NCBI RefSeq assembly: GCF_012972705.2
Contig: NZ_JABCSC020000001.1
Location: 558,001 to 622,000, forward strand
DNA: 64,000 nt
Origin: Uliginosibacterium aquaticum
Lineage (GTDB): Bacteria > Pseudomonadota > Gammaproteobacteria > Burkholderiales > Rhodocyclaceae
Direction: 5' to 3'
Part shown: positions 50,383-59,803 of the stretch, piece after piece
Layout of the letters: each line of letters begins with the position of its first letter
Numbering within the stretch: the stretch's first letter is position 1
The notes under the pieces: model-generated
What the model saw: the letters and a program-made list of their open reading frames with translations, nothing else
The model's database searches: none
What the model was told of the DNA's origin: nothing
Program-made: the position numbers and the translations under genes

Positions 50383-51144
50383 ATGAAGATCATCGTTTCC
50401 ATCAAACGTGTTGTGGATCACAACGTTCAGGTTCGGCCCAGCAGCGATCACAGTGCGGTGGAGCTGGCCGGTGCGCGCATGAGCATCAACCCCTTCGACG
50501 AAAACGCGCTTGAAGAGGCTGTGCGGCTCAAGGAGCGTGGCATCGCCAGCGAGGTGATCGTGGTTTCGTTTGGCGACAGCGGGGTGCAGGAATCCCTGCG
50601 TCAGGCGCTGGCGCTGGGTGCCACGCGGGCCATCTGGGGCCAGCTGCCGGCAGGGTTGGAGCAGCCGGATCAGCTGGCAGTGGCCAAGCTGCTACGCGAG
50701 GTGGTGCAGGCAGAACAGGCATCCCTGGTGCTGCTCGGCAAGCAGGCTATCGACGAGGATGCCGGCCAGACCGCGCAGATGCTCGCCGCCTTGCTGGACT
50801 GGCCGCAGGCCACCGCCGTGTCGGCGCTCGAAATCGAAGGTGAAAAACTCAAGTTGCAGCGCGAAGTCGAGGGCGGCACCGAGTCGCTCGAAGTGCAGCT
50901 GCCGGCGGTGCTGTCCGCCGATCTGCGCCTGAACGCGCCGCGTTTCGCGAAGCTGCCCGATCTGATGAAGGCCAAGCGCCTGCCGATCGAGCCCTTCGAT
51001 TGCGCCGCCGCAGGGCTGGCGCTGGGCCCGCGCCTGCGCACCCTGCGGGTGGAGAGCCCGGCGCCGCGCGCCGGTGGCATCGTGGTCAGCTCGGTTGCCG
51101 AGCTGGTTGAAAAACTCCGTCATGAAGCACAGGTGATCGCATGA
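50383..51144 (+). CDS. etfB: Electron transfer flavoprotein beta subunit
   Basis: A 253-residue EtfB. MKIIVSIKRVVDHNVQVR and the block MSINPFDENALEEAVRLKE are conserved in ETF beta subunits; DLRLNAPRFAKLPDLMKAKR is the family's C-terminal motif. AAGGAG lies upstream of the ATG. It binds AMP and pairs with EtfA. Its stop overlaps the etfA start. Confidence 0.96.
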   Translation: MKIIVSIKRVVDHNVQVRPSSDHSAVELAGARMSINPFDENALEEAVRLKERGIASEVIVVSFGDSGVQESLRQALALGATRAIWGQLPAGLEQPDQLAVAKLLREVVQAEQASLVLLGKQAIDEDAGQTAQMLAALLDWPQATAVSALEIEGEKLKLQREVEGGTESLEVQLPAVLSADLRLNAPRFAKLPDLMKAKRLPIEPFDCAAAGLALGPRLRTLRVESPAPRAGGIVVSSVAELVEKLRHEAQVIA

Positions 51145-52085
51145 GCACGCTCGTTATTGTCGAACCCGGTTCGCACCCCTCCGCCAGCGGTGTGGCCCGC
51201 GTCACGCGCCAGGCGGTGACTGCCGCCCAGCACTGGGGCCAGCCGGTCGACCTGCTGGTGCTCGGCCACACGGATGCTGCCGCCCATACGCACATCGCCG
51301 GAGTCCGCCGGGTGTTGCGGGCCGATGCGCCGCATCTGGCGCAGCCGGTCGCCGAGGATGTGGCGGCTCTGCTGGACGGCCTTGCTGACGACTACGCGGT
51401 GATCCTCTCCGCGCACACCAGTCTGGCCCGCAATGCCTTGCCGCGCCTGGCGGCCCGGCGCGATGTCGGCATGCTCAGCGAAGCCGTGGCCTTGCTGGGG
51501 CCCACTACCTATCAGCGCCCGATCTACGCCGGCAACCTGCTGGCCACGGTGGAGAACACGCCGGGCCTGCAGATCCTCACTGTGCGTGCTTCACGTTTTG
51601 CCGAGGCTGCACTCGATGGCCAGGCCGAAGTGCAGGCCATTGTGGCGCCGGCGGCCGATGGCCGCGCCCGCGTCACCGCCCGCCAGAGTGCCGGCGGCGA
51701 GCGGCCGGAGCTGGGGCTGGCGCGAGTAGTGGTGTCCGGCGGGCGCTCGCTGGGCAGTGCCGGGCAGTTCAATGCCGTGCTCAGTCCGCTGGCAGATCAG
51801 CTGGGCGCCGCGCTGGGCGCCACTCGTGCAGCGGTGGATGCGGGCTACGCACCGAATGAATGGCAGGTCGGCCAGACCGGCACCGTCGTCGCCCCCGAGC
51901 TCTACATCGCGGTGGGCATCTCGGGGGCCATCCAGCACACCGCCGGCATCAAGGATAGCCGCGTGATCGTGGCCATCAACCAGGATCCGGACGCTCCCAT
52001 CATGCAACTGGCCGACTACGCGCTGGTGGCCGATATCTTTGAAGCCGTGCCCGAACTGGTGCGGCAACTTCCTGCAAAGGTCTGA
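51141..52085 (+). CDS. etfA: Electron transfer flavoprotein alpha subunit
   Basis: A 314-residue EtfA. The C-terminal FAD domain shows [56 protein letters not shown] and [20 protein letters not shown], with full family length. It carries electrons from dehydrogenases to the ETF-QO encoded divergently. No acyl-CoA dehydrogenase gene is adjacent, so the physiological donor is unclear. Confidence 0.96.
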   Translation: MSTLVIVEPGSHPSASGVARVTRQAVTAAQHWGQPVDLLVLGHTDAAAHTHIAGVRRVLRADAPHLAQPVAEDVAALLDGLADDYAVILSAHTSLARNALPRLAARRDVGMLSEAVALLGPTTYQRPIYAGNLLATVENTPGLQILTVRASRFAEAALDGQAEVQAIVAPAADGRARVTARQSAGGERPELGLARVVVSGGRSLGSAGQFNAVLSPLADQLGAALGATRAAVDAGYAPNEWQVGQTGTVVAPELYIAVGISGAIQHTAGIKDSRVIVAINQDPDAPIMQLADYALVADIFEAVPELVRQLPAKV

Positions 52086-52088
52086 ACC

Positions 52089-52865
52089 ATGAGCAAGCTT
52101 GCTACCGAAACCGTTACCTCGGTTCATCACTGGAACGACACCCTGTTCAGCTTCAAGACCACGCGCGATCCGGGCCTGCGCTTTGCCAACGGCCAGTTCG
52201 TGATGATCGGCCTGCAGGCTGAAGAGCGCCCCTTGCTGCGCGCCTACAGCATCGCCAGCGCCAATCACGAGGAGCATCTGGAGTTCTTCAGCATCAAGGT
52301 GCCGAACGGCCCGCTGACCTCGCGCCTGCAACATCTCAAGCCTGGCGACGAGATCTTCGTCAGCCGCAAGCCCACCGGCACCCTGATCATCGACGACCTG
52401 AAGCCGGGCCGGAACCTGTTCCTGCTCAGCACCGGCACCGGGCTCGCGCCCTTCCTCTCGATCATCAAGGATCCGGAAACCTATGAGCGTTTCGACAAGG
52501 TGATCGTGACTCACGGTGTGCGCTCGGTGAGCGAGCTGGCCTATGCCGAGATGATCGAGCGCGAACTGCCTGAGCATGAGTTCCTCGGTGACTATGTGCG
52601 CGACAAGCTGCTCTACTACCCGACCGTGACGCGTGAGCCCTTCCGCAACCAGGGCCGCCTGACCCGCCTGATCGAATCCGGCCAGCTATGCAGCGATCTG
52701 GGCCTGCCGCCGCTGGACGCGGCGCATGACCGCGCCATGCTCTGCGGCAGCCCGGCCATGCTGCAGGATCTGGCCGAGATGCTGGACGCGCGTGGCTTCA
52801 AAGTGTCGCCACATATCGGCGCGGCAGGCGACTACGTGATCGAGCGGGCTTTCGTCGAGAAGTGA
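52089..52865 (+). CDS. fpr: Ferredoxin/flavodoxin-NADP+ reductase
   Basis: A 258-residue FNR of the bacterial subclass I type. RAYSIASANHEEHLEFFSIK binds FAD, LFLLSTGTGLAPFLSI binds NADP, and the C-terminus ends ERAFVEK as in Azotobacter/Pseudomonas Fpr. The start lies three bases after etfA's stop, so it is probably co-transcribed. This links the ETF module to the NADPH/ferredoxin pool, an uncommon neighbour for etfBA. Confidence 0.95.
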   Translation: MSKLATETVTSVHHWNDTLFSFKTTRDPGLRFANGQFVMIGLQAEERPLLRAYSIASANHEEHLEFFSIKVPNGPLTSRLQHLKPGDEIFVSRKPTGTLIIDDLKPGRNLFLLSTGTGLAPFLSIIKDPETYERFDKVIVTHGVRSVSELAYAEMIERELPEHEFLGDYVRDKLLYYPTVTREPFRNQGRLTRLIESGQLCSDLGLPPLDAAHDRAMLCGSPAMLQDLAEMLDARGFKVSPHIGAAGDYVIERAFVEK

Positions 52866-52924
52866 GGCTTCGCCTGGCTAGGCTGAGGGCATAATCGCGT
52901 CTCCCCGACGACGATGAAAACCCC

Positions 52925-53893
52925 ATGCGCATCCTGATCGCCGCGACCGTGCTGACCTGCCTGCTCAGCGCCTGCAAGCGCCCGGACACCGAGGCTTTTT
53001 CGACCAGCACGGAGGCCGAGGCCCTGATGCAGGTGGCCTTTCCCGGCTGGAAGAAAGACGCTCTGGTCGTCACCCAGGTCACCCAGCCCGACACGGATGC
53101 TTCGGGTGTGAAGCAGGATCTGCCGCTATGGGTGCAGGTCACGCCGGCCAAGGTTGCCACGCTGTCGGCCGACCGGGTGCTGCTGATCGTTGCCGGTACG
53201 CCCTCGGATGCACAGGGCGCCAGTCAGGCCGGCCACTCCACGCCGGGAAATCTCGGGGCCTACTGGTTCGAGCGCCGTGAGGGCCGGTGGTATCTGGCGG
53301 GCTCGCAGTCGTCGTTCGCTTGGTCCGGCTTTTTCGGTGACCCGGGCGAGCTCACGCTGACCTCGCTCGGCAATGGCCAGCAGGCGCTGGGGGTCGTGAA
53401 TGGCAGTTGCTGGCAGGGCATGTGCGGACGCTGGCTGAGCCTCTATGCGCTGGGCGCGCAGCGCGTGGATGCCCTGCTCGGCAGTGAGGAAGCGCTCATG
53501 ATCGAATCCGATGCCAGTGGCGCCACGCTGGGCTGCCCGGATCTGGTGGCGGCCAAGCCCGGTTCGCAGCATCGCCTGAGTCTGGAGGATTACTCCACCA
53601 ACTATGGCTGCTACAGCGTCAGCGGCACCTGGCAGATCCAGCCTGGCAGCAGCCAACCCGGCGATCTGGTGATCAGTTTCACTGGCAAGCAGACGAGCGC
53701 CCAGGTCGTGCCGATCCAGGCGCCGGCGGCGCCTGCGAGTGCTCCGGCCAGCGCCCCGCTGGAGGAGGGGGAAGCCCAGCCCAGCGAAGAGTATCTGGTG
53801 CAGGTCCAGGCGGTTCAGGCCCGCCTGATCTACCGCTTCAAGGACGGCCTCTACCGCCATGCGAGCGGTGACAATCCGGCGCCGGGCTTCTGA
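52925..53893 (+). CDS. Hypothetical lipoprotein
   Basis: A 322-residue lipoprotein. The lipobox is LLSAC (Cys at residue 17) after a short hydrophobic leader. The mature protein has an alternating beta pattern with paired cysteines (GSCWQGMCGRW, LGCPDL, NYGCYSVSG) and a Pro/Ala-rich stretch near residues 258-280. No family is recognised. Its stop is one base before the next gene's start. Confidence 0.75.
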   Translation: MRILIAATVLTCLLSACKRPDTEAFSTSTEAEALMQVAFPGWKKDALVVTQVTQPDTDASGVKQDLPLWVQVTPAKVATLSADRVLLIVAGTPSDAQGASQAGHSTPGNLGAYWFERREGRWYLAGSQSSFAWSGFFGDPGELTLTSLGNGQQALGVVNGSCWQGMCGRWLSLYALGAQRVDALLGSEEALMIESDASGATLGCPDLVAAKPGSQHRLSLEDYSTNYGCYSVSGTWQIQPGSSQPGDLVISFTGKQTSAQVVPIQAPAAPASAPASAPLEEGEAQPSEEYLVQVQAVQARLIYRFKDGLYRHASGDNPAPGF

Positions 53894-53894
53894 C

Positions 53895-54587
53895 ATGAAG
53901 GACTGGCCGGCTCCGCAGGTGTTCGCCGCCGCGCTGCGTGAGCAGCTGGCCGCGCAGGCCGAGCCTTCGCGGGCTGCGCCGATGGCCGCCTACATGCAGC
54001 AGCGCTTCGCATTTTTCGGGCTGCCGACACCGGCCCGGCGGGCGGCCGTCAAGCCGCTGCTGGCGAGCCTGGGCAAGGCGCCCGACCCGGACTGGCTGCT
54101 TGCCGTGGCGCAAGCCTTGTGGGCTTTTGATGAGCGCGAATGCCAGTATGTGGCGGTCGATCTGCTGGTGAAGTTCGCCGCCCAGCTGGAGGCGCGGCAT
54201 GAGCCGCAACTGGCGGCACTGGTGCGGGCGAAGGCCTGGTGGGACTCGGTCGATCTGCTCGCGGCGCATGTGTATGGCGGGCTGTGCCGCCGGGCTCCGG
54301 CCTTGCGCGCGAGGCTGGATGGGTATGCCACGCATGAGGACCGGTGGCTGCGCCGGGTGGCGATCCTGCATCAGCTCAACTACGCCGCAGACACCGAGCG
54401 GGCGCGTCTGGCCGCGATCCTGAGTGCCAATCTCGGGCAGACCGATTTCTTCATCCGCAAGGCCATGGGCTGGGCCCTGCGCCAGTTTGCGCGCACCGAT
54501 CCGGCCTGGGTGCGGGCCTGGCTCGAGGCGCATGGCGGGCAGGTTTCCGGCCTCACCCGGCGGGAAGCGCTCAAGCGTCTGGGGTGA
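53895..54587 (+). CDS. DNA alkylation repair protein, AlkD-like
   Basis: A 230-residue all-helical HEAT-like repeat protein. FFGLPTPARRAAVKPLLASL, ALWAFDERECQYVAVDLL, WWDSVDLLAAHVYGGL, HEDRWLRRVAILHQLNYAA, DTERARLAAIL and DFFIRKAMGWALRQFARTDP are conserved AlkD landmarks. The Trp/Asp residues that line the AlkD lesion site (WWDSVD) are present. It would excise N3- and N7-alkylated purines. The ATG at 53895 was chosen over an upstream GTG inside the lipoprotein gene. Confidence 0.93.
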   Translation: MKDWPAPQVFAAALREQLAAQAEPSRAAPMAAYMQQRFAFFGLPTPARRAAVKPLLASLGKAPDPDWLLAVAQALWAFDERECQYVAVDLLVKFAAQLEARHEPQLAALVRAKAWWDSVDLLAAHVYGGLCRRAPALRARLDGYATHEDRWLRRVAILHQLNYAADTERARLAAILSANLGQTDFFIRKAMGWALRQFARTDPAWVRAWLEAHGGQVSGLTRREALKRLG

Positions 54588-54630
54588 GCGCGGCAGCCTG
54601 AGCGTTCGTCGAGTTCGGCGGGCCACCGGT

Positions 54631-54644
54631 CTGATCCAGATCAA
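54631..54644. promoter_or_regulatory. FNR/Anr-like box upstream of the DUF1800 gene
   Basis: CTGATCCAGATCAA matches TTGAT-N4-ATCAA at nine of ten positions, about 65 bases upstream of the ATG at 54709. It could make the DUF1800/DUF1501 operon responsive to low oxygen or cyclic nucleotides. Confidence 0.45.
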
Positions 54645-54708
54645 ATCGAGATGTTTTTAAGGAAATTTACATCTAGCCTCGCAGACGTTTTCAGACGGAG
54701 TGCGTGGC

Positions 54709-56511
54709 ATGGATCGGATCATCCGCTTGGGCGGGGCCTTGCTGCTGACGACCCTGCTGGCTGCCTGTGGCGGCGGTGGAGGCGGCGGCAGTAGTGGGGG
54801 GAGTGGCGCCGGGGGCAGCAGTGGAGGCGCAGCTTCCAGCGCTGGCGCGGCCGCAGCCTCCTCTTCCAGCAAGCCCGGTGCGAGTGTGCCGGCACCGGCG
54901 CCCCTGGCGGCGGGGGAGGCGGCGCCGAGCGAGGCGGATGCCGTCCGCTTCCTGACCCAGGCGAGCTTCGGCCCCACCGTACGTGATCTCGCCGTGGTGC
55001 GCGGCAGCGGCTTCCGCAACTGGCTGGTGGCCCAGATGATGGCTGCCGGTGACAACTATTCGGCCTATTCGACAGCGGTTCATACCACCGGGCTGAAGGA
55101 TTTCTGCGCCGAATACGGCGCCTTCCCGAGCGAGTACTACCGCAAGAACTGCTGGCAGGAGTACTACTCGGCCGAACCCTTGTCGCGCGAGTTCTATGTC
55201 AGCGCGCTGAGCGGGGCCGACCAGCTGCGCCAGCGCGTGGCGCTCGCCCTGGGGCAAATCTTCGTCGTCTCGAATTCGGAGGTCAGTGGCACCTACGGTC
55301 TGCGCGATTATCACCAGATGCTGCTCGATCAGTCCTTCGGCAATGTGCGCGAGCTGCTCGGGGCGGTGAGCCGTAACCCGGCGATGGCGGACTACCTGAA
55401 CCTGGTCAACAACGAGAAGGCCGCGCCCAACGAGAACTTCGCCCGCGAGCTGATGCAGCTGTTCTCGATCGGCCTGTGCGAGCTTACGGCTGACGGGCGT
55501 CTGGCGGGGGGCAGCTGCCGGCCGACTTACGACAACAACATCGTGCGCGAGGTGGCCTTTGCGCTCACCGGCTGGACTTATCCGGCCGGCGGTGTGAGCG
55601 CCTGGGGCAGTTCCGGCTGGAAGAACCCGACCTACTACCGCGGCCAGCTGCTGGCGGTGCCGGCCCAGCACGACACGGCCGAGCGCAGCCTGCCCGGCGG
55701 CGGCAAACTGGGGGGCGGGCACACACCGGCCCAGGCCATGGACGCGGTGCTCAATGCCTTGTTCCAGCATCCCAACATCGCGCCCTTCATTGGCAAGCAG
55801 CTGATCCAGCATCTGGTGACCAGCAATCCTTCGCCCGCCTATGTCGGCCGGGTATCGCAGGCTTTTGCGAGCGGCACCGCCTTCGGTATCGGCAGCGGCC
55901 AGCGTGGTGACATGAAGGCCATCATCGCCGCCATCCTGCTCGACAGCGAGGCGCGCGGCGATAGCAAGAGCGCCACCGACTATGGTCGCCTGCGCGAGCC
56001 GGCACAGTTCATCGCCGGCCTGCTGCGGGCCATGAATACCAGCTCGGACGGCGCCGGTTTCTACTACTGGTGGGGCGAGGAGTTTGGCCAGGCCATCTTC
56101 AATGCCAACTCCGTCTTCAACTTCTATCCGCCGGATTTCCCGCTGGCCGGTACCAGTCTCGTCGGCCCGGCTTTTGCCATCGAGAACCCCAACAGCACGC
56201 TGGCCCGCTACAACCTCTCGAACCGCATGCTGTACTGGAACGGCCTGGCGGCGGGCGGCTTTCCGGGCGCGAGCGGCAGCACTGCGGACATCAGCAGCTG
56301 GTTGCCGCTGGCTGATAACGCCAGCAGCCTGGTCAGCGAGATCGAGCGCCTGCTCGTCACCGGCGGCCTGCCGGCCGATATCCGCAGCGGAATCGTGGAT
56401 GCCGTGGCCGCCTGGCCGGTCAGCTCCACCAGCAGCAGCTGGCGCACCGAGCGGGTGCGCACGGCCTTCTACCTGATCCTTGCCAGCCCCGAATACCAGG
56501 TGCAGAGATGA
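54709..56511 (+). CDS. DUF1800-family exported protein
   Basis: A 600-residue protein. GGAG lies eight bases before the ATG at 54709. The N-terminus carries a lipobox-like LLAAC followed by a Gly/Ser-rich linker (to about residue 65). The DUF1800 core shows DAVRFLTQASFGPT, NEKAAPNENFARELMQLFSIG, VREVAFALTGWTYPAGG and AQAMDAVLNALFQHPNIAPFIG KQLIQHLV. DUF1800 proteins of unknown function are usually encoded with a DUF1501 partner, as here (four-base overlap). Confidence 0.9.
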   Translation: MDRIIRLGGALLLTTLLAACGGGGGGGSSGGSGAGGSSGGAASSAGAAAASSSSKPGASVPAPAPLAAGEAAPSEADAVRFLTQASFGPTVRDLAVVRGSGFRNWLVAQMMAAGDNYSAYSTAVHTTGLKDFCAEYGAFPSEYYRKNCWQEYYSAEPLSREFYVSALSGADQLRQRVALALGQIFVVSNSEVSGTYGLRDYHQMLLDQSFGNVRELLGAVSRNPAMADYLNLVNNEKAAPNENFARELMQLFSIGLCELTADGRLAGGSCRPTYDNNIVREVAFALTGWTYPAGGVSAWGSSGWKNPTYYRGQLLAVPAQHDTAERSLPGGGKLGGGHTPAQAMDAVLNALFQHPNIAPFIGKQLIQHLVTSNPSPAYVGRVSQAFASGTAFGIGSGQRGDMKAIIAAILLDSEARGDSKSATDYGRLREPAQFIAGLLRAMNTSSDGAGFYYWWGEEFGQAIFNANSVFNFYPPDFPLAGTSLVGPAFAIENPNSTLARYNLSNRMLYWNGLAAGGFPGASGSTADISSWLPLADNASSLVSEIERLLVTGGLPADIRSGIVDAVAAWPVSSTSSSWRTERVRTAFYLILASPEYQVQR

Positions 56512-57866
56512 ATCGACGCCAGATCCTCAAAACCATGCTCGGCGGCGGTGCCCTGAGTGCCCTTGGTGGCCTTGAGCTGCTGCTTGCCACGCCGGCTCAG
56601 GCCCAGACCAGCAGCGGCTATCGTGCGCTGGTGTGCATCGCGCTGTATGGCGGCAACGATGGCGCCAACATGATCGTGCCGCTCGATACGGCGGGCTACA
56701 ACAGCTATGCCGCGGTGCGTGGCGCCCTGGCCATTCCCAAGGCCAGTCTGGTGCCGATCGGCAGCAGCTACGGCCTGCATCCGGCGCTGTCGGCGCTGGC
56801 GCCGTACTGGGCACAAGCCAAGCTGGCGCCGGTGTTCAATGTCGGCCCGCTGGCCAGACCGACGACGCGTGCCCAGCTGGTGGCCAAGACGGCGGTGCTG
56901 CCGGACAACCTCTTCTCCCATTCCGACCAGCAGAACCTGTGGGAGTCCGGCGGCGCCTCGGTGCTCGGGCGCACCGGCTGGGGCGGGCGCCTGATGGAGA
57001 GCCTGGGCAGCGATCCGGTGTTTGCGCTGGGCGATGCCGGGCGTTTGGGGATCGGCGCGGCGCGCAGCACTCTCGCACTGCCTGGCCCGGGGGCGGCGTT
57101 TGCGCCGGATGGAAGCTTTAGTGGCAATCACGCCAAGCGCCGTGCGATGCTCGACACGCTGGCCAATACCGCGCGCAGCAATCAGCTCGTGGCAGCCTTT
57201 GCCAATATCCAGAAGACGGCCCTCACGCGCAGCGCCAGCCTCGGCCCGGTGCTCAAGATCACCCCGGCCAACACCCCGTCGGACCCGCTCAACGCAGCCT
57301 TCGGCAATCTGCAGGGGATCTACAACAGCAGCATCGCCAAGCAGCTCTACCAGGTTGCCAAGCTCCTGCGCGAGCGCGCCTCGGTGGGTGGTTCGCGGCA
57401 TGTGTATGTGGTGTCACAGAGCGGCTATGACACCCACAACAGCCAGCTGGAGCGCCAGAACACCCTCTTCGCGCAACTTGCACCGGCGCTGGTCGCTTTT
57501 CAGACGGCGCTGGCCCAGCTGGGGCTGGAGAACAATGTGACGAGTTTCACCCTGTCGGACTTCGGCCGTACCCTCAAGCCCAATTCAAGTGGCGGTACCG
57601 ATCATGGCTGGGGCAATCATCATCTGGTGCTGGGCGGGGCCGTGAAGGGCGGCGTGAGCTATGGCAGTTTCCCCGATCTGGCGCTGGGCGGGGCCGACGA
57701 TTACGGCGTGAACAGCTGGGAGTGGCAGGGGCGCTGGATCCCCGGCACCTCGGTGGATCAGTATGTGGCTACGCTGGCGAGCTGGATGGGCCTGAGCACG
57801 ACGCAGGTGAGCAGCATGCTGCCCAATCTGGCGCAGTTCGCCAGCAGCAACCTGGGGTTCGTCTGA
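56508..57866 (+). CDS. DUF1501-family exported protein
   Basis: A 452-residue protein with a Tat-like N-terminus (MNRRQILKTMLGGGALSALG, hydrophobic core, cleavage near AQAQ). ALVCIALYGGNDGANMIVPLD, RHVYVVSQSGYDTHNSQLERQ, TSFTLSDFGRTLKPNSSGGTDHGWGN and VLGGAVKGG define DUF1501, a sulfatase-like alkaline-phosphatase fold group. The DUF1800/DUF1501 pair probably acts together in the periplasm; substrate unknown. Confidence 0.92.
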   Translation: MNRRQILKTMLGGGALSALGGLELLLATPAQAQTSSGYRALVCIALYGGNDGANMIVPLDTAGYNSYAAVRGALAIPKASLVPIGSSYGLHPALSALAPYWAQAKLAPVFNVGPLARPTTRAQLVAKTAVLPDNLFSHSDQQNLWESGGASVLGRTGWGGRLMESLGSDPVFALGDAGRLGIGAARSTLALPGPGAAFAPDGSFSGNHAKRRAMLDTLANTARSNQLVAAFANIQKTALTRSASLGPVLKITPANTPSDPLNAAFGNLQGIYNSSIAKQLYQVAKLLRERASVGGSRHVYVVSQSGYDTHNSQLERQNTLFAQLAPALVAFQTALAQLGLENNVTSFTLSDFGRTLKPNSSGGTDHGWGNHHLVLGGAVKGGVSYGSFPDLALGGADDYGVNSWEWQGRWIPGTSVDQYVATLASWMGLSTTQVSSMLPNLAQFASSNLGFV

Positions 57867-57908
57867 GCCCCCGCCTGCAGCCTGCGAGCAAGGCTTTGCC
57901 GAGGGCGT

Positions 57909-59714
57909 TCAGCCCTCGGCGCGCTCCTGCAACTGCAGGCGCCACATTCCGGCGTAAGCGCCATCGAGCGCCAGCAACTCGGTGTGGCTACCGCGCTCGA
58001 TGACCCGGCCGCCTTCCAGCACAACGATCTGGTCGGCATTCATCACGGTGGACAGACGGTGCGCGATGATCAGCGCGGTGCGCCCCTGCGCGGCGGCTTC
58101 GAGCTGGGTCTGGATGGCCTGTTCGGTGCGTGAATCGAGCGCTGAGGTGGCTTCGTCGAAGATCAGGATCGAGGGGTTCTTGAGGAGCGTGCGGGCAATT
58201 GCCACGCGCTGCTTTTCGCCGCCGGAGAGCTTGAGGCCGCGCTCGCCCACCTTGGTGTCGTAGCCATCGGGCAGGGCGCTGATGAAGTCGTGCAGCTGGG
58301 CCGCACGGGCGGCTGCAATCACTTCTTCGCGGCGGGCGTCTGGGCGGCCGTACTGGATGTTGTAAAGGATGGTGTCGTTGAACAGCACCGTATCCTGCGG
58401 CACGATGCCGATTGCCTGGCGCAGGCTGGCCTGGCGGATTTGGCGCAGGTCCATACCGTTGATGGTGATGGCGCCGACGGTGACATCGTAGAAGCGGAAC
58501 AGCAGACGTGCGAGGGTGGATTTGCCGCCGCCGGAGTGGCCAACCACGGCCAGGGTATGGCCGGCCGGCACCTCCAGCGAGACTTCATGCAGCACCGGGC
58601 GACGCGCATCGTAGGCAAAGCCGACCGCCTCGAATCGCAGCGTGTGCGGCCCGGCCGGCATGTCGATGGCGTCAGCGCGATCACGGATTTCGCGTTCGGT
58701 CCCGAGCAGGCCGAACATGCGTTCGATATCGGTGAGCGCCTGGCGGATCTCGCGGTACAGCACGCCAAGGAAGTTCAGCGGGGCATAGAGCTGGATCAGG
58801 AAGGCATTGACCAGCACGATGTCGCCGATACTCATGTGGCCGGCGGCCACGCCACCTGCGGCCCGCCACATCATGGCGGTGACGCCGCAGGCGATGATCG
58901 CGGCCTGGCCCATGTTCAGGAATGACAGCGAGATCTGGTTGCGCACTGCCGCACGGCTCCAGGCCGAGAGCTGGCCGTCGTAGCGGCCGGCCTCCCAGTC
59001 TTCATTGTTGAAGTACTTCACCGTCTCATAGTTGAGCAGGCTGTCGATGGCGCGGGCGCTGGCGGCCGAATCGAGCTCGTTGGCCTCGCGCCTGAGGGCG
59101 GTGCGCCAGTTGGTGACCTTGATGGTGTACAGGATGTAGGCGGTGAGCGTGGCCGCCGCAATCAGGGCGTAGGCCGCTTCGTACTTGTAGAGCAGGATGC
59201 CGATGACGAGCGCCACTTCGACCAGGGTCGGCAGGATGCTGTAGATCGCGAAGTTGATCAGGCTGCTGATCGAACGGTTGCCGCGCTCGATATCGCGCGT
59301 GAGTCCGCCGGTCTGGCGCTCCAGATGAAAGCGCAGGGACAGTGCATGGAGATGGCGGAACACCGTCAGCGCCACTGCTTGAACCGCGCCCTGGGTGACC
59401 CGCGCGAAGAGGATTTCACGCAGTTCGGTGAACAGCGAGGTCGAGAAGCGCAGCAGGCCGTAGGCCAGCAGCAGGGCCGCAGGAACCACGATGAAGGCTT
59501 GTGCGGGCGTGATCGCCAGGCTGTCGATGATGCGTTTGAGCACCAGCGGCACCCATACGTTGGAGAGCTTGGCGGCAATCAGGCAGATCAGGGCCGCCCC
59601 CACCCGGTAGCGCCATTGCCACAGGTAGGGCAGGAGCTTGGCAAGGGTGGCGAGGGGGCGGAATTCGCCGGGCCTGGCGGGTTCGGGCAGAGCAGAGTTG
59701 GGAGGGCGGCGCAT
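57909..59714 (-). CDS. ATM1-type ABC exporter (fused TM and ATPase)
   Basis: A 601-residue half-transporter starting at ATG 59714; an upstream in-frame ATG would add 20 basic residues. Six transmembrane segments occupy residues about 35-300, with SNVWVPLVLKRIIDSL, the ERGNRSISSLINF loop and YEAVKYFNNE-like NYETVKYFNNEDWE typical of Atm1/HMT1. The ATPase has GHSGGGKSTLARLLFRFYD, signature LSGGEKQRVAIARTLL and Walker B ILIFDEATSALD. Such exporters move glutathione-linked or metal-thiol compounds. Confidence 0.94.
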   Translation of the reverse strand: MRRPPNSALPEPARPGEFRPLATLAKLLPYLWQWRYRVGAALICLIAAKLSNVWVPLVLKRIIDSLAITPAQAFIVVPAALLLAYGLLRFSTSLFTELREILFARVTQGAVQAVALTVFRHLHALSLRFHLERQTGGLTRDIERGNRSISSLINFAIYSILPTLVEVALVIGILLYKYEAAYALIAAATLTAYILYTIKVTNWRTALRREANELDSAASARAIDSLLNYETVKYFNNEDWEAGRYDGQLSAWSRAAVRNQISLSFLNMGQAAIIACGVTAMMWRAAGGVAAGHMSIGDIVLVNAFLIQLYAPLNFLGVLYREIRQALTDIERMFGLLGTEREIRDRADAIDMPAGPHTLRFEAVGFAYDARRPVLHEVSLEVPAGHTLAVVGHSGGGKSTLARLLFRFYDVTVGAITINGMDLRQIRQASLRQAIGIVPQDTVLFNDTILYNIQYGRPDARREEVIAAARAAQLHDFISALPDGYDTKVGERGLKLSGGEKQRVAIARTLLKNPSILIFDEATSALDSRTEQAIQTQLEAAAQGRTALIIAHRLSTVMNADQIVVLEGGRVIERGSHTELLALDGAYAGMWRLQLQERAEG

Positions 59715-59803
59715 GGGCCGATTGTAGGGCAAAGCTGCGTAAAGCCGTTTCGTCCCGGGCGCCTGCTGCGGCACACTGCTGCTTTTGGCCGGGGCTGTCT
59801 GCC

